DNA of 64,000 nt from Nitrospira tepida (GCF_947241125.1 NZ_OX365700.1:4002461-4066460), one strand, 5' to 3'; positions 17,933 through 28,251 are shown, numbered from the stretch's first letter. The notes: generated by a model from the sequence alone, not told the origin. Made by a program: numbers and translations.

Positions 17933-19348
17933 TCAAGCGCGCTGGGCGCGGGAGACCGCATGACGCAACCGTTCAAGCGTCCGGTCCCGCCCGAGCAGAT
18001 CGATCACCTCGAAGAGTCCAGGGCTGGCCGTCCGTCCTGTCAGCGCCACTCGCACCGGTTGCGCCAATTCGCCCATTTTGATGCCGGCTTCGGCGATCAC
18101 GTTCTTGAACACCGCCTCCAGGCCTTCCTTGTCGAAATCAGGAACCGCGGCAAAGCGATCCGCCAACCGCTCCAGCAGCGGGGCGATGGCGGGCGTGAGA
18201 AATTTCTTGGCCGCCGCTTCGTCCATCTGGATGTCGGCCTGAAGATAGGGGATCGCGGCCTTGGCCATCTCTTCTAGCGTCTGGGACCGCTCACGAAACG
18301 CCAGGACCAGCCGCTCCATCCACTCGCCGGACTTGCCCGCGGCTTCGGCTCCAACCCCGGCCCGTTCCAGGAAGGGCTGCAACTGCTCCGCCACCCGTTT
18401 GGGTTCGCTCTGCTTGATGTACTGTGCATTGAGCCAGAGCAGTTTTTCAGGATTGAATACGGCTGACGATTTCTGGACATTGTCGAATGAAAATTTTTCG
18501 ATCATTTCTTGAAGCGAGAAGACTTCCTGATCCCCGAACGACCAGCCCAGCCGCACGAGATAATTCAGCATGGCTTCGGGCAGATACCCCATGTCGCGAT
18601 ACGCCAAGACCGAGGTGGCGCCATGCCGTTTCGACAACCTGGCCTTGTCGGAACCCAGAATTATGGACAGATGGCCGAATTGGGGCACGTGAAATCCCAG
18701 CGCCTGGAAGATCGGGACCTGCCGCGGCGTGTTGGTCAGATGGTCATCTCCGCGCACGACATGCGTGATCCCCATCAGGGCATCATCCACCACGACGGAA
18801 AAGTTGTAGGTCGGGTAGCCGTTGGAACGCAAGATGATCAGGTCGTCCAGCACCGCGTTATCGAATACCACGCGGCCCTTGACGAGATCCTCGATGACGG
18901 TCTGCCCTTCTTGCGGAGCGCGGAACCGCAAGGCGGCCTCTCCCGTCGGATTCACGATTCCCCGCTCCCGGCACCGCCCGTCGTATCTCGGCTGCAACCC
19001 CTTGGCCAGGGCCTCCTTTCTCCTTTCCTCCAATTCCTCGGCGGTGCAGACACACCAGTAAGCCTGCCCGTTTGCGAACAGGCGCATGGCATGGTCGCGG
19101 TACAGTTCCATGCGCTCGGTCTGGCGATAGGGTCCTTCATCCCAATCCAACCCTACCCAGCGCATTCCTTCGAGAATGGCCGTGATCGCTTCTTCCGTCG
19201 ATCGGCTCTGGTCGGTATCCTCGATCCGCAGAATAAAGGTGCCGTGATGGCGCCGCGCATACAGCCAATTGAAGAGGGCGGTTCGGACCCCTCCGATGTG
19301 TAAATAGCCCGTTGGACTGGGTGCAAACCGGACACGGACCTGGCTCAT
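17933..19348 (-). CDS. gltX: Glutamyl-tRNA synthetase
   Basis: 471 aa, normal length. Class I synthetase. The HIGH-type motif is FAPSPTGYLHIGGVRTALFN at residues 7-26 and the KMSKS-type loop is LSKRHG near residue 240. The C-terminal half is the helical anticodon-binding domain. The four-Cys zinc motif typical of many GluRS (CxCx~24CxC) is represented by CVC and CRE in YWCVCTAEE...DGRCRERG, so it is partly degenerate. It ends 37 bp from tRNA-Gln(CUG), same strand. Confidence 0.97.
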   Translation of the reverse strand: MSQVRVRFAPSPTGYLHIGGVRTALFNWLYARRHHGTFILRIEDTDQSRSTEEAITAILEGMRWVGLDWDEGPYRQTERMELYRDHAMRLFANGQAYWCVCTAEELEERRKEALAKGLQPRYDGRCRERGIVNPTGEAALRFRAPQEGQTVIEDLVKGRVVFDNAVLDDLIILRSNGYPTYNFSVVVDDALMGITHVVRGDDHLTNTPRQVPIFQALGFHVPQFGHLSIILGSDKARLSKRHGATSVLAYRDMGYLPEAMLNYLVRLGWSFGDQEVFSLQEMIEKFSFDNVQKSSAVFNPEKLLWLNAQYIKQSEPKRVAEQLQPFLERAGVGAEAAGKSGEWMERLVLAFRERSQTLEEMAKAAIPYLQADIQMDEAAAKKFLTPAIAPLLERLADRFAAVPDFDKEGLEAVFKNVIAEAGIKMGELAQPVRVALTGRTASPGLFEVIDLLGRDRTLERLRHAVSRAQRA

Positions 19349-19558
19349 CAGGCAGTCCTCTTCAGCTTCGTCATGCCTTCAATGATCTCCGAACGGCACG
19401 GCGATCTTGCGATGGATGGCTCCTCGGCGCTGCGCACCTCATTAACACGCAGAGGAGAGGTTGTAAAGGTAACGGATCGAGGCCGATTCGGAACACAAGG
19501 ACTGGCCGCACGACGGTTAACGCCACGCCGACACAAGGACCGACGCGGTGGCCGGGGG

Positions 19559-19978
19559 TCAATGACCTTCTTTCACAAGGTTCTTGTTGACGGCAGGGAT
19601 CTCGACGAGCACATCCTTGGTGCCGTTGGGAACACATTGACAACCGAGCCGGGAATGCAAGGTGATCGCAGGAGCCTCGTCCAATTGATCGAACTCGTCG
19701 TCCGTTCCTTCGTTGCAGGTCTCCAGTCCCTGTTTCACGTAGACATGACAGGTCGAGCAGGCACAGACCCCCCCGCAGGCATGCTCCAAGTCAATCCCGT
19801 TGGCCAGCGCAATATCGAGGATGCTGCCGGGAAGTCCCGTCTCCCCATAGGGGAGCTTGTCTGGGTCCACGTTGACCACGACGGTTTCATTCGTGGCCTG
19901 CTTGACGAATGTGACCGTATAGGTCTTGGTCGGTAACTGGTATTCGGCCTTTTCGATGTAGGGGTTTGTCCCGCCCAT
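19559..19978 (-). CDS. fdx: [2Fe-2S] ferredoxin of the ISC system
   Basis: 139 aa. Adrenodoxin/ISC-type ferredoxin with the ligand pattern CGGVCACSTC (C-x5-C-x2-C) and a downstream Cys in LGCQC. It supplies electrons to cluster assembly on IscU. It is longer than the E. coli protein (111 aa) because of about 20 extra N-terminal residues before the beta-grasp fold. It is transcribed away from iscR, unlike the E. coli operon where fdx follows hscA. A GGATATT-type ribosome site precedes the ATG. Confidence 0.93.
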   Translation of the reverse strand: MGGTNPYIEKAEYQLPTKTYTVTFVKQATNETVVVNVDPDKLPYGETGLPGSILDIALANGIDLEHACGGVCACSTCHVYVKQGLETCNEGTDDEFDQLDEAPAITLHSRLGCQCVPNGTKDVLVEIPAVNKNLVKEGH

Positions 19979-20088
19979 TTGTTAATATCCTTTCAGTATC
20001 AGAGGCTTATGTTACATGCCTACATGCCGTCAGGCTTACCGCCGACCTCCTCAAGCTTGAAATCGTGCACCGATCTCCCTGACCACGG

Positions 20089-20118
20089 TTGACATTCGAA
20101 AAATCATGATGATACTTT
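20089..20118 (+). promoter_or_regulatory. Promoter of the isc operon
   Basis: TTGACA at 20089-20094 and TACTTT at 20113-20118 with an 18-bp spacer, reading toward iscR. It sits directly upstream of the palindromic operators. Confidence 0.6.
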
Positions 20119-20157
20119 ATATACGACTTTTCTAGTCGGAGATCAATATGATCTCCG
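20119..20157. promoter_or_regulatory. IscR-type operator plus overlapping second palindrome
   Basis: GACT-N5-AGTC (20125-20137), extended as CGACT-N5-AGTCG, has the core and spacing of the E. coli type I IscR site. A second perfect palindrome, CGGAGATC-N5-GATCTCCG (20137-20157), overlaps its end. Both lie between the -10 box and the iscR start, as expected for an autorepressor in the fdx-iscR divergent region. Confidence 0.65.
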
Positions 20158-20181
20158 ATTAAATAAATCGGATATGCGCTT

Positions 20182-20667
20182 ATGCTGAAGTTCTCCAAAA
20201 AGGCCGACTATGGACTGATGGCCCTCCAGTACATGGCTTCCCGCCAAAGCCAATACGGTGACCTGGCCGCACCCCGTATCGTCAACACCAAAGAAATTGC
20301 TGAAGAATACAACATCCCGTCCGAGTTGCTCGCCAAGGTTCTCCAAGCCCTGGCAAAGAGCGGCGTGATCGAAAGCCACAATGGACCGAAGGGCGGATAT
20401 TTGCTGGCGCACCAGGCAAAGACCATCACGATCGCACGGGTCTTGGAAGCGATCGAGGGACCGTTGGGTATCACCGATTGTTCGCACGATAATCATGACG
20501 GGACGCTCTGCTTGCAGCAGGAGCATTGCACCATCCGGACGCCGTTGCTCAAGCTCCAGGACAGTATTTATCAACTTCTGAACAATATGACCCTCCAGGA
20601 CATGATGGGGGGCACCCCGCTTATCACCGTGCAATCCCTTACGACCGGCCAAGGAGTGACAAGATGA
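20182..20667 (+). CDS. iscR: Rrf2-family Fe-S regulator IscR
   Basis: 161 aa. N-terminal winged helix ([19 protein letters not shown]) and the Rrf2 signature [18 protein letters not shown]. Three Cys (about residues 99, 109 and 115) occupy the cluster-binding loop, but the spacing is C-x9-C-x5-C against C-x5-C-x5-C in E. coli IscR, so the loop carries four extra residues (HDNHDG region). It senses cluster status and should repress this operon through the sites just upstream. It overlaps iscS by 4 bp (ATGA), so translation is probably coupled. Confidence 0.93.
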   Translation: MLKFSKKADYGLMALQYMASRQSQYGDLAAPRIVNTKEIAEEYNIPSELLAKVLQALAKSGVIESHNGPKGGYLLAHQAKTITIARVLEAIEGPLGITDCSHDNHDGTLCLQQEHCTIRTPLLKLQDSIYQLLNNMTLQDMMGGTPLITVQSLTTGQGVTR

Positions 20668-21881
20668 AATTGCCGATTTACCTCGATAACCACGCGACCA
20701 CCAAGGTCGATCCACGCGTCGTGGAGACCATGTTGCCGTATTTTACGGAGAAATACGGGAATGCGGCCAGCCGCAACCATGCCTTCGGATGGGTGGCCGA
20801 AGAGGGCGTCGAACAGGCGCGCCAACAGATCGCGGAAGCGCTCAATGCGGACGCCAAGGAGATCGTGTTCACCAGCGGGGCCACGGAATCGAACAACCTC
20901 GCTCTTAAGGGCGTCGTCGAGATGTACCGGGAAAAGGGCGATCACATTATCATCAGCTCGACGGAGCATCGCTCGGTGTTGGACACCGCCAAGACGTTGG
21001 AAACCAAACGGGGCGTGAAGGTGACCTACTTGCCGGTGGATAAATACGGCATGGTAAGCCCGGATGATGTGCGGGCCGCCATTACGGACAAGACGGTGCT
21101 CATTTCCGTCATGCTGGCCAACAACGAAATCGGCACGATCAACCCGGTGGCGGACATTGGCAAGGTGGCCAAGGAGAAGGGCATCCTCTTTCACTGCGAT
21201 GCCACGCAGGGCGTTGGGAAGATCCCGGTGGACGTGCAGGCGATGGGCATCGATCTCCTGTCCTGCACCGCGCATAAGATCTACGGCCCCAAGGGCATCG
21301 GCGCCCTGTACGTCCGGAAGAAAGGCCCGCGGGTGCGCTTGGCCCCGATCATCGACGGAGGCGGACACGAGCGCGGCATGCGGTCTGGGACCCTGGCGGT
21401 GCCATTGATCGTCGGATTTGGAACCGCCGTGACCCTCTGCCGGCAGGAGATGCCGGTGGAATCGGTTCGTCTGGCCGCGCTGCGGGACCGGCTTCAGACA
21501 ACCATTACGACGGCATTGGAGGAGGTCTACCTCAACGGCCATCCGACCCAGCGGCTGCCTCACAATTTGAATCTGTCCTTTGCCTACGTCGAGGGCGAGT
21601 CGCTGTTGATGGGGATGAAGGAGATCGCGCTGTCGTCGGGGTCGGCCTGTACCTCGGCCACCTTGGAGCCTTCCTACGTGCTCAAGGCGCTTGGAGTGGG
21701 AGCGGAATTGGCCCACTCGTCGATTCGGTTCGGCATCGGCCGCTTCAACACGGAGGAGGAGATCGACTACACCGCCAAACGGATGATCGAGACGGTCACG
21801 AAATTGCGCGAGATGTCTCCCCTGTACGAAATGGCAAAAGAAGGCATCGATCTGAAATCCGTCCAGTGGGCGGCGCACTGA
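20664..21881 (+). CDS. iscS: Cysteine desulfurase IscS
   Basis: 405 aa when started at the ATG at 20664, which overlaps the iscR stop; the longer open frame upstream is inside iscR. PLP-dependent enzyme that takes sulfur from cysteine for cluster assembly. Visible features are YLDNHATT at the N-terminus, the PLP lysine in [12 protein letters not shown] (about residue 205), and the catalytic-Cys loop [17 protein letters not shown] (about residues 325-341). The C-terminus includes the IscU-binding tail region. Normal IscS length. Confidence 0.97.
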   Translation: MKLPIYLDNHATTKVDPRVVETMLPYFTEKYGNAASRNHAFGWVAEEGVEQARQQIAEALNADAKEIVFTSGATESNNLALKGVVEMYREKGDHIIISSTEHRSVLDTAKTLETKRGVKVTYLPVDKYGMVSPDDVRAAITDKTVLISVMLANNEIGTINPVADIGKVAKEKGILFHCDATQGVGKIPVDVQAMGIDLLSCTAHKIYGPKGIGALYVRKKGPRVRLAPIIDGGGHERGMRSGTLAVPLIVGFGTAVTLCRQEMPVESVRLAALRDRLQTTITTALEEVYLNGHPTQRLPHNLNLSFAYVEGESLLMGMKEIALSSGSACTSATLEPSYVLKALGVGAELAHSSIRFGIGRFNTEEEIDYTAKRMIETVTKLREMSPLYEMAKEGIDLKSVQWAAH

Positions 21882-21939
21882 CCACGACACATGGACATTG
21901 ACGTTATAAGAGATAAAAGGACAGAGAGGAGGACCGGTC

Positions 21940-22344
21940 ATGGCATACAGCGACAAAGTCGTTGATCACTTTAACAACCCCCGCAACATGGGTTCGTTCA
22001 AGAAGGACGAAGAAGGCGTCGGGACCGGGATCGTCGGCGCCCCCGAGTGCGGTGACGTCATGAAGCTGCAGATCAAAGTGCAGAACGACACCATCGTGGA
22101 CGCCAAGTTCAAGACATTCGGCTGTGGGTCCGCCATTGCCAGCTCCAGCTTGGCCACGGAATGGCTCAAGGGAAAGAGCGTCAACGAGGCGGCCCAGATC
22201 AAGAACACGGATATCGTGCAGGAACTGAACCTGCCGCCCGTCAAGATCCACTGCTCCGTGCTGGCGGAAGACGCGATCAAGGCCGCGCTCAACGACTATA
22301 AGAAGAAGCAGGGGGGCGCTGCTCCGGACGGCAAGGAAGGGTAA
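21940..22344 (+). CDS. iscU: Iron-sulfur cluster scaffold IscU
   Basis: 134 aa. Assembles the nascent [2Fe-2S] cluster. It has the three conserved Cys in GAPECGDVMKL, FKTFGCGSAIASSS and KIHCSVLAEDAI, the Asp of CGD, and the LPPVK segment recognised by HscA, all as in canonical IscU. A strong site (AGAGAGGAGG) precedes the ATG. Confidence 0.97.
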   Translation: MAYSDKVVDHFNNPRNMGSFKKDEEGVGTGIVGAPECGDVMKLQIKVQNDTIVDAKFKTFGCGSAIASSSLATEWLKGKSVNEAAQIKNTDIVQELNLPPVKIHCSVLAEDAIKAALNDYKKKQGGAAPDGKEG

Positions 22345-22362
22345 CCACTGAGAGGTACAGAG

Positions 22363-22710
22363 ATGGACAGCCAAACCACTACACCGGTCATCACACTCAC
22401 CGAATCCGCAGTCAAGGAAGTCAAGCGCCTGCTCGACCTGCAGGGCATCACCGAAGGCGGGTTGCGTTTGGGCGTGAAGGGCGGGGGCTGCTCGGGATTA
22501 AGCTACACCCTGAACTTCGACGAGAAGATCGGTCCGCACGATCAGGTGTATGACATCGAGGGGATCAAGGTGATTGTGGACGCCAAGAGCGCCATCTATC
22601 TCCAAGGGACCCAGCTTGATTATTACAAGGATCTCATGACCGGGTCGTTTCGGTTCATCAACCCCAACGCGTCGAAGACTTGCGGCTGCGGAGAATCCTT
22701 CTCCGCCTAG
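22363..22710 (+). CDS. iscA: A-type iron-sulfur carrier IscA
   Basis: 115 aa, HesB/IscA family. The three Cys ligands are in VKGGGCSGLSY and at the C-terminus CGCGESFS. Carries clusters or iron to target proteins. Sits between iscU and hscB, the normal operon order. A second family member, at 39195-39515, lies outside the operon. Confidence 0.95.
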   Translation: MDSQTTTPVITLTESAVKEVKRLLDLQGITEGGLRLGVKGGGCSGLSYTLNFDEKIGPHDQVYDIEGIKVIVDAKSAIYLQGTQLDYYKDLMTGSFRFINPNASKTCGCGESFSA

Positions 22711-22753
22711 ACGGTCCGCGAGACTGCGATCAAGAAGGCGGCGGTCAGCCGCC

Positions 22754-23497
22754 GTGAGAATGTTGATCATGGAAGAGACGGTCAAAGCGCCTCCTCGACG
22801 CACCGAGCTCCAAATGGCTCGGAGCATGTGCTGGCATTGCCAGTCCGAAGTCACGGGAGAGTATTTTTGCGACCGTTGCGTCAAGGTTCAGCCGCTCTCC
22901 AAGGAGAGCGACTACTTTTCCTGCTTGGGTCTCCCGCGTCGTCTGTCGATCGACGCACAGGAACTGGAACGCCGGTTTTACGACATGAGTCGCGCGTTTC
23001 ATCCGGATTTCTTCCACACCAAAACGGACACGGAACGGATGATCAGCCTCGGCAACTCGGCGCTGCTGAACAATGCCTACCGGACGTTGAAAGATCCGAT
23101 TCAACGGGCTGAATATCTGGTCGGCCTGGAAGCCGGGTCGGTCAAGGACATCCGATCGGCCCCGCCGGCCGACCTGTTCGAAGAAATCCTCTCTTTGCAA
23201 GAGGATCTTGAAAGCTATCGGGAAGGCCTGGCGGAGGGGCCGTCCGACAAGCTGGCCGGCTTGCGGGCCAAGCTCGACTCGGACCGCCGAAGCCTGGAGG
23301 AACGGCAGCGGGAGTTGGAGTCGAAGCTGTTCGCCCTGTTCGGGAAATGGGATGCGCTCCACCAACGGGAGGACGGAGGCGCCGCAATGCGCGCTGACAA
23401 GGACGCTGTGCTCAAAGAGATGCGCGAAGTCCTGTCCAATCGCACCTACGTCCGGAACATCGTCACCGACGTGGCCAACACCCTGGAATCCAATTAG
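22754..23497 (+). CDS. hscB: Co-chaperone HscB (J protein) with an N-terminal zinc module
   Basis: 247 aa, longer than E. coli HscB (171 aa). The J domain has the HPD motif in SRAFHPDFF around residue 78 and stimulates HscA. Ahead of it CWHC...CDRC forms a probable zinc ribbon, as in eukaryotic HSC20. The C-terminal three-helix IscU-binding domain is also extended (ERQRELESKLFALFGKWD...). ATGs at 22754, 22760 and 22769 are alternatives. Fits the isc operon order. Confidence 0.9.
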   Translation: MRMLIMEETVKAPPRRTELQMARSMCWHCQSEVTGEYFCDRCVKVQPLSKESDYFSCLGLPRRLSIDAQELERRFYDMSRAFHPDFFHTKTDTERMISLGNSALLNNAYRTLKDPIQRAEYLVGLEAGSVKDIRSAPPADLFEEILSLQEDLESYREGLAEGPSDKLAGLRAKLDSDRRSLEERQRELESKLFALFGKWDALHQREDGGAAMRADKDAVLKEMREVLSNRTYVRNIVTDVANTLESN

Positions 23498-23538
23498 GCA
23501 CCGTCTGTCCAATCTCCACATCCATACGCTAGGACATC

Positions 23539-25359
23539 ATGGCACCCATCGTCGGCATTGATCTCGGCACCACCAATTCACTCATCGCCTACATGGACGG
23601 CTCGACCCCTCGCGTGATCACGGGGCGTCATGGCCGAGCCATGGTGCCGTCGGTCGTCGCGCTCACCGACAACGGGCTGATCGTCGGCGACTCCGCGAAG
23701 GAATTTCTCGTGCGAAGCCCGGACCGCACGGTCTATTCCGTGAAGCGCTTCATGGGCAAGAGCCTGCAGGACGTTTCCGAAGAACTGGCTTATTTCCCCT
23801 ACCAGCTTGAAGAAAAGAACGGGGTCATCCGCATCCGCATCGGCGAGAAGACCTACTCCCCTCCGCAAATTTCCGCCATGATCCTGAAGGAATTGAAACA
23901 ACGGGCGGAGGCGTTCTTCGGAGAGGATGTGAGACAAGCCGTCATCACGGTCCCGGCCTATTTCAACGACAGTCAGCGTCAGGCGACCAAGGACGCCGGG
24001 ACGATTGCGGGCTTGGAGGTCCTGCGGATCATCAATGAGCCGACGGCCGCGTCGCTGGCTTACGGGTTACAGGAGCGGACCCAGGGCACCATCGCGGTCT
24101 ACGACCTCGGCGGCGGCACGTTCGATCTGTCGATTCTCAAACTGAAGGACGGCATTTTCGAAGTGTTGGCCACCAACGGCGACACGCACTTGGGCGGCGA
24201 CGATTTCGACCGGCGTTTGGCCGACGTGATGGTGAAGGAGATCCGCGAGCAGCAAGGATTGGATCTGAACCGGTTTCCCGATGCGATGCAGGCTGTCCGG
24301 CTCGAAGCCGAACGGGTGAAGATCCGGCTCTCGGACGACCTGAAGACCTCGGCAACGGTGGAGTTGCCGGACTCCACAGGCCGATACCAGCGGGAATTCA
24401 CCCGCGATCAATTCCACGCCTTGACCGCCGATCTCGTCGAGCGCAGCTTGAAACCCTGCCGCCTGGCCATGAAAGATGCAGGCCTCAACCCATCCGAGAT
24501 CGACGAAGTCGTGCTGGTCGGCGGCGCAACCCGCATGCCGGTGATCCGGCAGCGCGTGCAGGAGCTGTTCGGCAAACGCCCGCATTGCGAATTGAATCCC
24601 GATGAGGTCGTGGCGTTGGGTGCCGCGGTCCAAGCCGGCATCCTCAGCGGCGCCACCCAGAATCTTCTGCTGCTGGACGTCACGCCCCTGTCGCTGGGAA
24701 TCGAGACCATGGGCGGCGTCATGAGCCCGCTGATCCGGCGCAATACCACGATCCCCACCAGCGCCAAGGAAATGTACACCACCTACGTGGACGGTCAGAC
24801 TTCCGTGGATCTGCACATCCTGCAAGGGGAACGCGAACTCGTCAAAGACAACCGGAGCTTGGGGCGCTTTCAGCTCAAGGTCCCGCCGTTGCCGGCCGGC
24901 ATTCCGCGCATCGAGGTCACGTTTCTCATCGATGCCAACGGGATTCTCAACGTGTCGGCCAAAGACGTGCGCACCGGCGAGACTCAATCGATCCAGGTCA
25001 AGCCCTCCTACGGCCTGTCGGACGAGGAGGTCGAGCGGATGATCAACGAATCCTATGCGTTTGCGGCGGAAGACCTGAAAGCGCGCCAAGTGATCGAGGC
25101 CCGCACGGAAGCCGATGCCATTCTCACGGCGACCGAGAAGGCGCTGCACATGGGCGCCCATCTCATCGACGCCACAGAGGCGGAGCAGATCCGCCAGACG
25201 GTCGCAACGCTCCGCGCCGTCAAACAGCAGGATGACCACCGGGCGATTCGGGCCCAGATCAGCGAGGTGGAAAAGGTCACTCACCACCTGGCCGAAGTGT
25301 TGATGGACAATTCGCTCAAAGAAGCGCTGCAAAATAAGAAACTATCCCAAGTCACCTAG
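23539..25359 (+). CDS. hscA: Hsp70-type chaperone HscA
   Basis: 606 aa. Specialised Hsp70 that releases the cluster from IscU. Motifs are [13 protein letters not shown] (phosphate 1), [13 protein letters not shown] (phosphate 2) and [11 protein letters not shown] (adenosine), followed by a substrate-binding domain ([16 protein letters not shown]) and a helical lid. Shorter than DnaK (~640), without the acidic tail, and encoded in the isc operon, which supports HscA over DnaK. Confidence 0.95.
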   Translation: MAPIVGIDLGTTNSLIAYMDGSTPRVITGRHGRAMVPSVVALTDNGLIVGDSAKEFLVRSPDRTVYSVKRFMGKSLQDVSEELAYFPYQLEEKNGVIRIRIGEKTYSPPQISAMILKELKQRAEAFFGEDVRQAVITVPAYFNDSQRQATKDAGTIAGLEVLRIINEPTAASLAYGLQERTQGTIAVYDLGGGTFDLSILKLKDGIFEVLATNGDTHLGGDDFDRRLADVMVKEIREQQGLDLNRFPDAMQAVRLEAERVKIRLSDDLKTSATVELPDSTGRYQREFTRDQFHALTADLVERSLKPCRLAMKDAGLNPSEIDEVVLVGGATRMPVIRQRVQELFGKRPHCELNPDEVVALGAAVQAGILSGATQNLLLLDVTPLSLGIETMGGVMSPLIRRNTTIPTSAKEMYTTYVDGQTSVDLHILQGERELVKDNRSLGRFQLKVPPLPAGIPRIEVTFLIDANGILNVSAKDVRTGETQSIQVKPSYGLSDEEVERMINESYAFAAEDLKARQVIEARTEADAILTATEKALHMGAHLIDATEAEQIRQTVATLRAVKQQDDHRAIRAQISEVEKVTHHLAEVLMDNSLKEALQNKKLSQVT

Positions 25360-25427
25360 CCGCTATCACGACCCAAAGGCGCGTGGAGCGTTTGGATGAC
25401 TACCGCGCCGCACCCGAGGACGAACCG

Positions 25428-25640
25428 ATGCATGTCACGTGGCAGGATACCGAAGAGATTGCCGTTCAACTGACGGAAGCACACCCGGACGTGGACCCGC
25501 TGACCGTCCGCTTCACCGACCTGCATGCCTGGATCACAGCCCTCCCCGACTTCAAGGACGACCCCAAGAAATCCAACGAGAAGATTCTCGAAGCGATCCA
25601 GATGGCCTGGTGGCAGGAATATAAGGACGCCCGGTCGTAG
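25428..25640 (+). CDS. iscX: IscX, small Fe-S assembly regulator
   Basis: 70 aa from the ATG at 25428, chosen because the protein then starts [12 protein letters not shown], aligning with E. coli IscX, and GAGG lies 8 bases upstream; an upstream ATG at 25383 would add 15 unmatched residues. Signature [10 protein letters not shown]...[21 protein letters not shown]. Binds IscS and modulates desulfurase activity. Last gene of the operon. Confidence 0.93.
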   Translation: MHVTWQDTEEIAVQLTEAHPDVDPLTVRFTDLHAWITALPDFKDDPKKSNEKILEAIQMAWWQEYKDARS

Positions 25641-25669
25641 ACCCTCCGCCCGGCCCTGCGCAATCGGAT

Positions 25670-28117
25670 TCAGTTCAGGAGGTTGTCGGCCGGCTGCCCC
25701 ATGGGCCCCGGCATTGGGGCTGGCGGCTCAGGGAGTTGGTCCAGCTTATAGAAATCGGCGGGATCGATACGCGGAGCGGCCACCTGCGTAGGCTCGGTCC
25801 CCTTGGCAAAGAGCTCGACGGTACTGCGCTCGCCCGCATCCTCGGCCAGGAGACCGGTGGACGGATCGACCTTGACGAACATGATGTCGTCGGGAATCTC
25901 AAACGGCACGACGGGAAGCTGCTTTAAGGCCTGCTTCATGAAATTGACCCAGATCGGGAGCGCCGCATGGGCGCCCGATTCCGTCTCCCCCAACGACCGC
26001 CGGTCGTCGAACCCGACATAGGTTCCCACCGCCAGGTTGGGCGTCATGCCCAAGAACCACGCATTGGTGAAGTCGTTGGAGGTGCCCGTCTTGCCGGCCA
26101 CCGACCGGTCCAGCGACTTGGCCAATTGCCCCGTTCCTCGCTGGACGACATCCTCCATCATGTTGGTGATGAGGTAGGCCGTTTCCTTCGACATCACCGG
26201 CTTCGCCTGGATCTCGGTTTCTTCCAGCGTTTTCCCGCTGCTGTCCTTGACCGAGATGATCGCATAGGGCTCCGCCCGGACGCCCTGGTTTCCGAACGCC
26301 CCGTACACCGCGGTCAATTCCAACAAACTCACGCTCGACGAGCCCAAGGCCAACGAGAGATCCGGCGCCAGCGGGCTGGTCACGCCGATCGATTTGGCGA
26401 ATTCCACCACGTTGCGGATGCCGACCTTGTCCAAGAGCCGGACTGTCGCGAGATTATGCGACTGGGCGAGCGCATCCCGAAGCGTGACCATGCCGTGGAA
26501 CCGGCGACCGTAGTTTTCCGGTTTCCAGATCTTCTCTTCTTTCTCATCTTCATAGACCACCGGCGCGTCCAGAATCAGGCTCGCAGGGCTCAGCCCCTGG
26601 GCCAAGGCGGCGGCGTAAATGACGGGTTTGAACGCCGACCCCGGCTGCCGCTGCGCCATCACCGCCCGATTGTATTCGCTGCGGGTGAAATCGTAGCCGC
26701 CCACCATCGCGTGGATCGCTCCGGTCCGCGGATCGGTCGCGATCAGCGCGCCCTCGACTACCGGGGTCTGTTCCAGACGAAAATGAATCGTGTCCCGCTC
26801 GATCTTCTTGACGGCGACCTCGATCACGTCGCCCGGCTTGACGAGTTGTTTGGGCGACGCCACGGTCTTCACGTCCTTCACGACATCGCGCCCGATGAGC
26901 TGCCGCTGCGCCCAGGCCATGTCCTCAAACGCCAGCCGGCCGGTTTTGCTGCCGACCTGCACCAGCACGTGGTCCTTCGCGACCTTGATGACAACCCCTT
27001 GGACGATGTCGCCGGGATTCGGCAAGGGCGTGTCGGTCGATCCGGCGGACAGATCCTGCAGATCGACCGTGCCGACCGGCCCCCGCCACCCCTGCCGCTT
27101 GTCCAGCTCCCGCAACCCCTCGCGAACCGCCTGCTCGGCCGCCCGTTGCATGGGGAGATTCAAGGTCGTATGGACCTCCAATCCACCTTTGTACGCGGCC
27201 GCTTCCCCGTACTTCGCCACCAGATACTGCCGGACGTATTCCACGAAATAAGGCGCCACGCTGTCGGCGCTGGGCTTGCGGAACGCCAGGGCTTCGTTCA
27301 CCGCCTCCTCCCGTTCCTGCGGCGTGATGAACCCGGCTTCTTCCATCCTGGCCAGCACATGCTCCTGGCGCTTCTTCGCGCGTTCCGGCGAGCGGAAGGG
27401 TGAATAGTGATTCGGCGATTTCGGCAAGCCCGCCAGCAGCGCGGCCTCGGGCAGTGTCAGATCCTTGAGGGGTTTGCCGTAATAGGTCTGGGTCGCCGCC
27501 GCCACCCCGTAGGCCCCTTGGCCGAAGTAGATCTGATTGAGATAGAGCTCGAGGATCTGTTCTTTGCTGAGGATCAACTCGATCTTATAGGCCAGGATCA
27601 ATTCCTTCACTTTCCGGCTGAAGGTTCGCTCGGAGGAGAGGAACAGCGACCGCGCCAGTTGTTGCGTGATCGTGCTCGCGCCTTCGACCCGCCCGCCCCG
27701 GCGCAGGTTCGTCCAGGCCGCCCGCGCGATGCCCACAATATCGAGACCGGGATGCTCGAAGAACCGGGCATCCTCGACGGCGATCACCGCGTTGACGAAA
27801 TTCTTGGGAATCAAGTTGATCGGGGTCAGGATGCGGCGCTCGACGTAGAATTGCCCGATGACCTGATGATCGTCCGAATAGACCCGCGTGACCTGGCTGG
27901 GTTGATAACCCTGCAGAATGTCCAGCGAGGGCAGGTCCTGCGCAAAATAGTAGAGCGTGCCTGCCGCGGCCGCCGCGCCCACGACCAGCCCGCCCAGGGC
28001 AACCATCAGCGCGACCTGCCACCACCGAAATCGGCGGCGGCGTTCCCGCAGTTCAGGAAGCGGCCCCGAGGGAGGTCCTGGCGGCGGCGAACCGGGTGAA
28101 TGGGGAAGGAGTGACAT
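25670..28117 (-). CDS. mrcA: Penicillin-binding protein 1A (bifunctional peptidoglycan synthase)
   Basis: 815 aa. An N-terminal cytoplasmic tail and one membrane helix (about residues 35-60) are followed by a glycosyltransferase domain (EDARFFEHPGLD, active-site Glu in GASTITQQLARSLFLSSERTF), a 1A-type OB insert, and the transpeptidase domain with SxxK (GSAFKP), SxN (SHN) and KTG (GKTGTSNDF). It polymerises and crosslinks peptidoglycan in the periplasm. Convergent with the isc operon and divergent from typA. The C-terminus is a short proline-rich tail. Confidence 0.94.
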   Translation of the reverse strand: MSLLPHSPGSPPPGPPSGPLPELRERRRRFRWWQVALMVALGGLVVGAAAAAGTLYYFAQDLPSLDILQGYQPSQVTRVYSDDHQVIGQFYVERRILTPINLIPKNFVNAVIAVEDARFFEHPGLDIVGIARAAWTNLRRGGRVEGASTITQQLARSLFLSSERTFSRKVKELILAYKIELILSKEQILELYLNQIYFGQGAYGVAAATQTYYGKPLKDLTLPEAALLAGLPKSPNHYSPFRSPERAKKRQEHVLARMEEAGFITPQEREEAVNEALAFRKPSADSVAPYFVEYVRQYLVAKYGEAAAYKGGLEVHTTLNLPMQRAAEQAVREGLRELDKRQGWRGPVGTVDLQDLSAGSTDTPLPNPGDIVQGVVIKVAKDHVLVQVGSKTGRLAFEDMAWAQRQLIGRDVVKDVKTVASPKQLVKPGDVIEVAVKKIERDTIHFRLEQTPVVEGALIATDPRTGAIHAMVGGYDFTRSEYNRAVMAQRQPGSAFKPVIYAAALAQGLSPASLILDAPVVYEDEKEEKIWKPENYGRRFHGMVTLRDALAQSHNLATVRLLDKVGIRNVVEFAKSIGVTSPLAPDLSLALGSSSVSLLELTAVYGAFGNQGVRAEPYAIISVKDSSGKTLEETEIQAKPVMSKETAYLITNMMEDVVQRGTGQLAKSLDRSVAGKTGTSNDFTNAWFLGMTPNLAVGTYVGFDDRRSLGETESGAHAALPIWVNFMKQALKQLPVVPFEIPDDIMFVKVDPSTGLLAEDAGERSTVELFAKGTEPTQVAAPRIDPADFYKLDQLPEPPAPMPGPMGQPADNLLN

Positions 28118-28251
28118 GCAATCTAGCAGAGGCCGTGGGCCCGCACCTGGAGGCGAGCCGCACCCTCGGTCACCTTACAATGGGTGTTCCCAAACTGCAA
28201 GCAAGTCCGGCGCTTGGCGCGGCGGGCGCTCGCGCGATTCCGTCCGCTTGC

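Noticed and set aside
24067-25332. 421-aa open frame antisense to hscA
   Set aside because: Mirror frame of a conserved chaperone; no motifs and no ribosome site.
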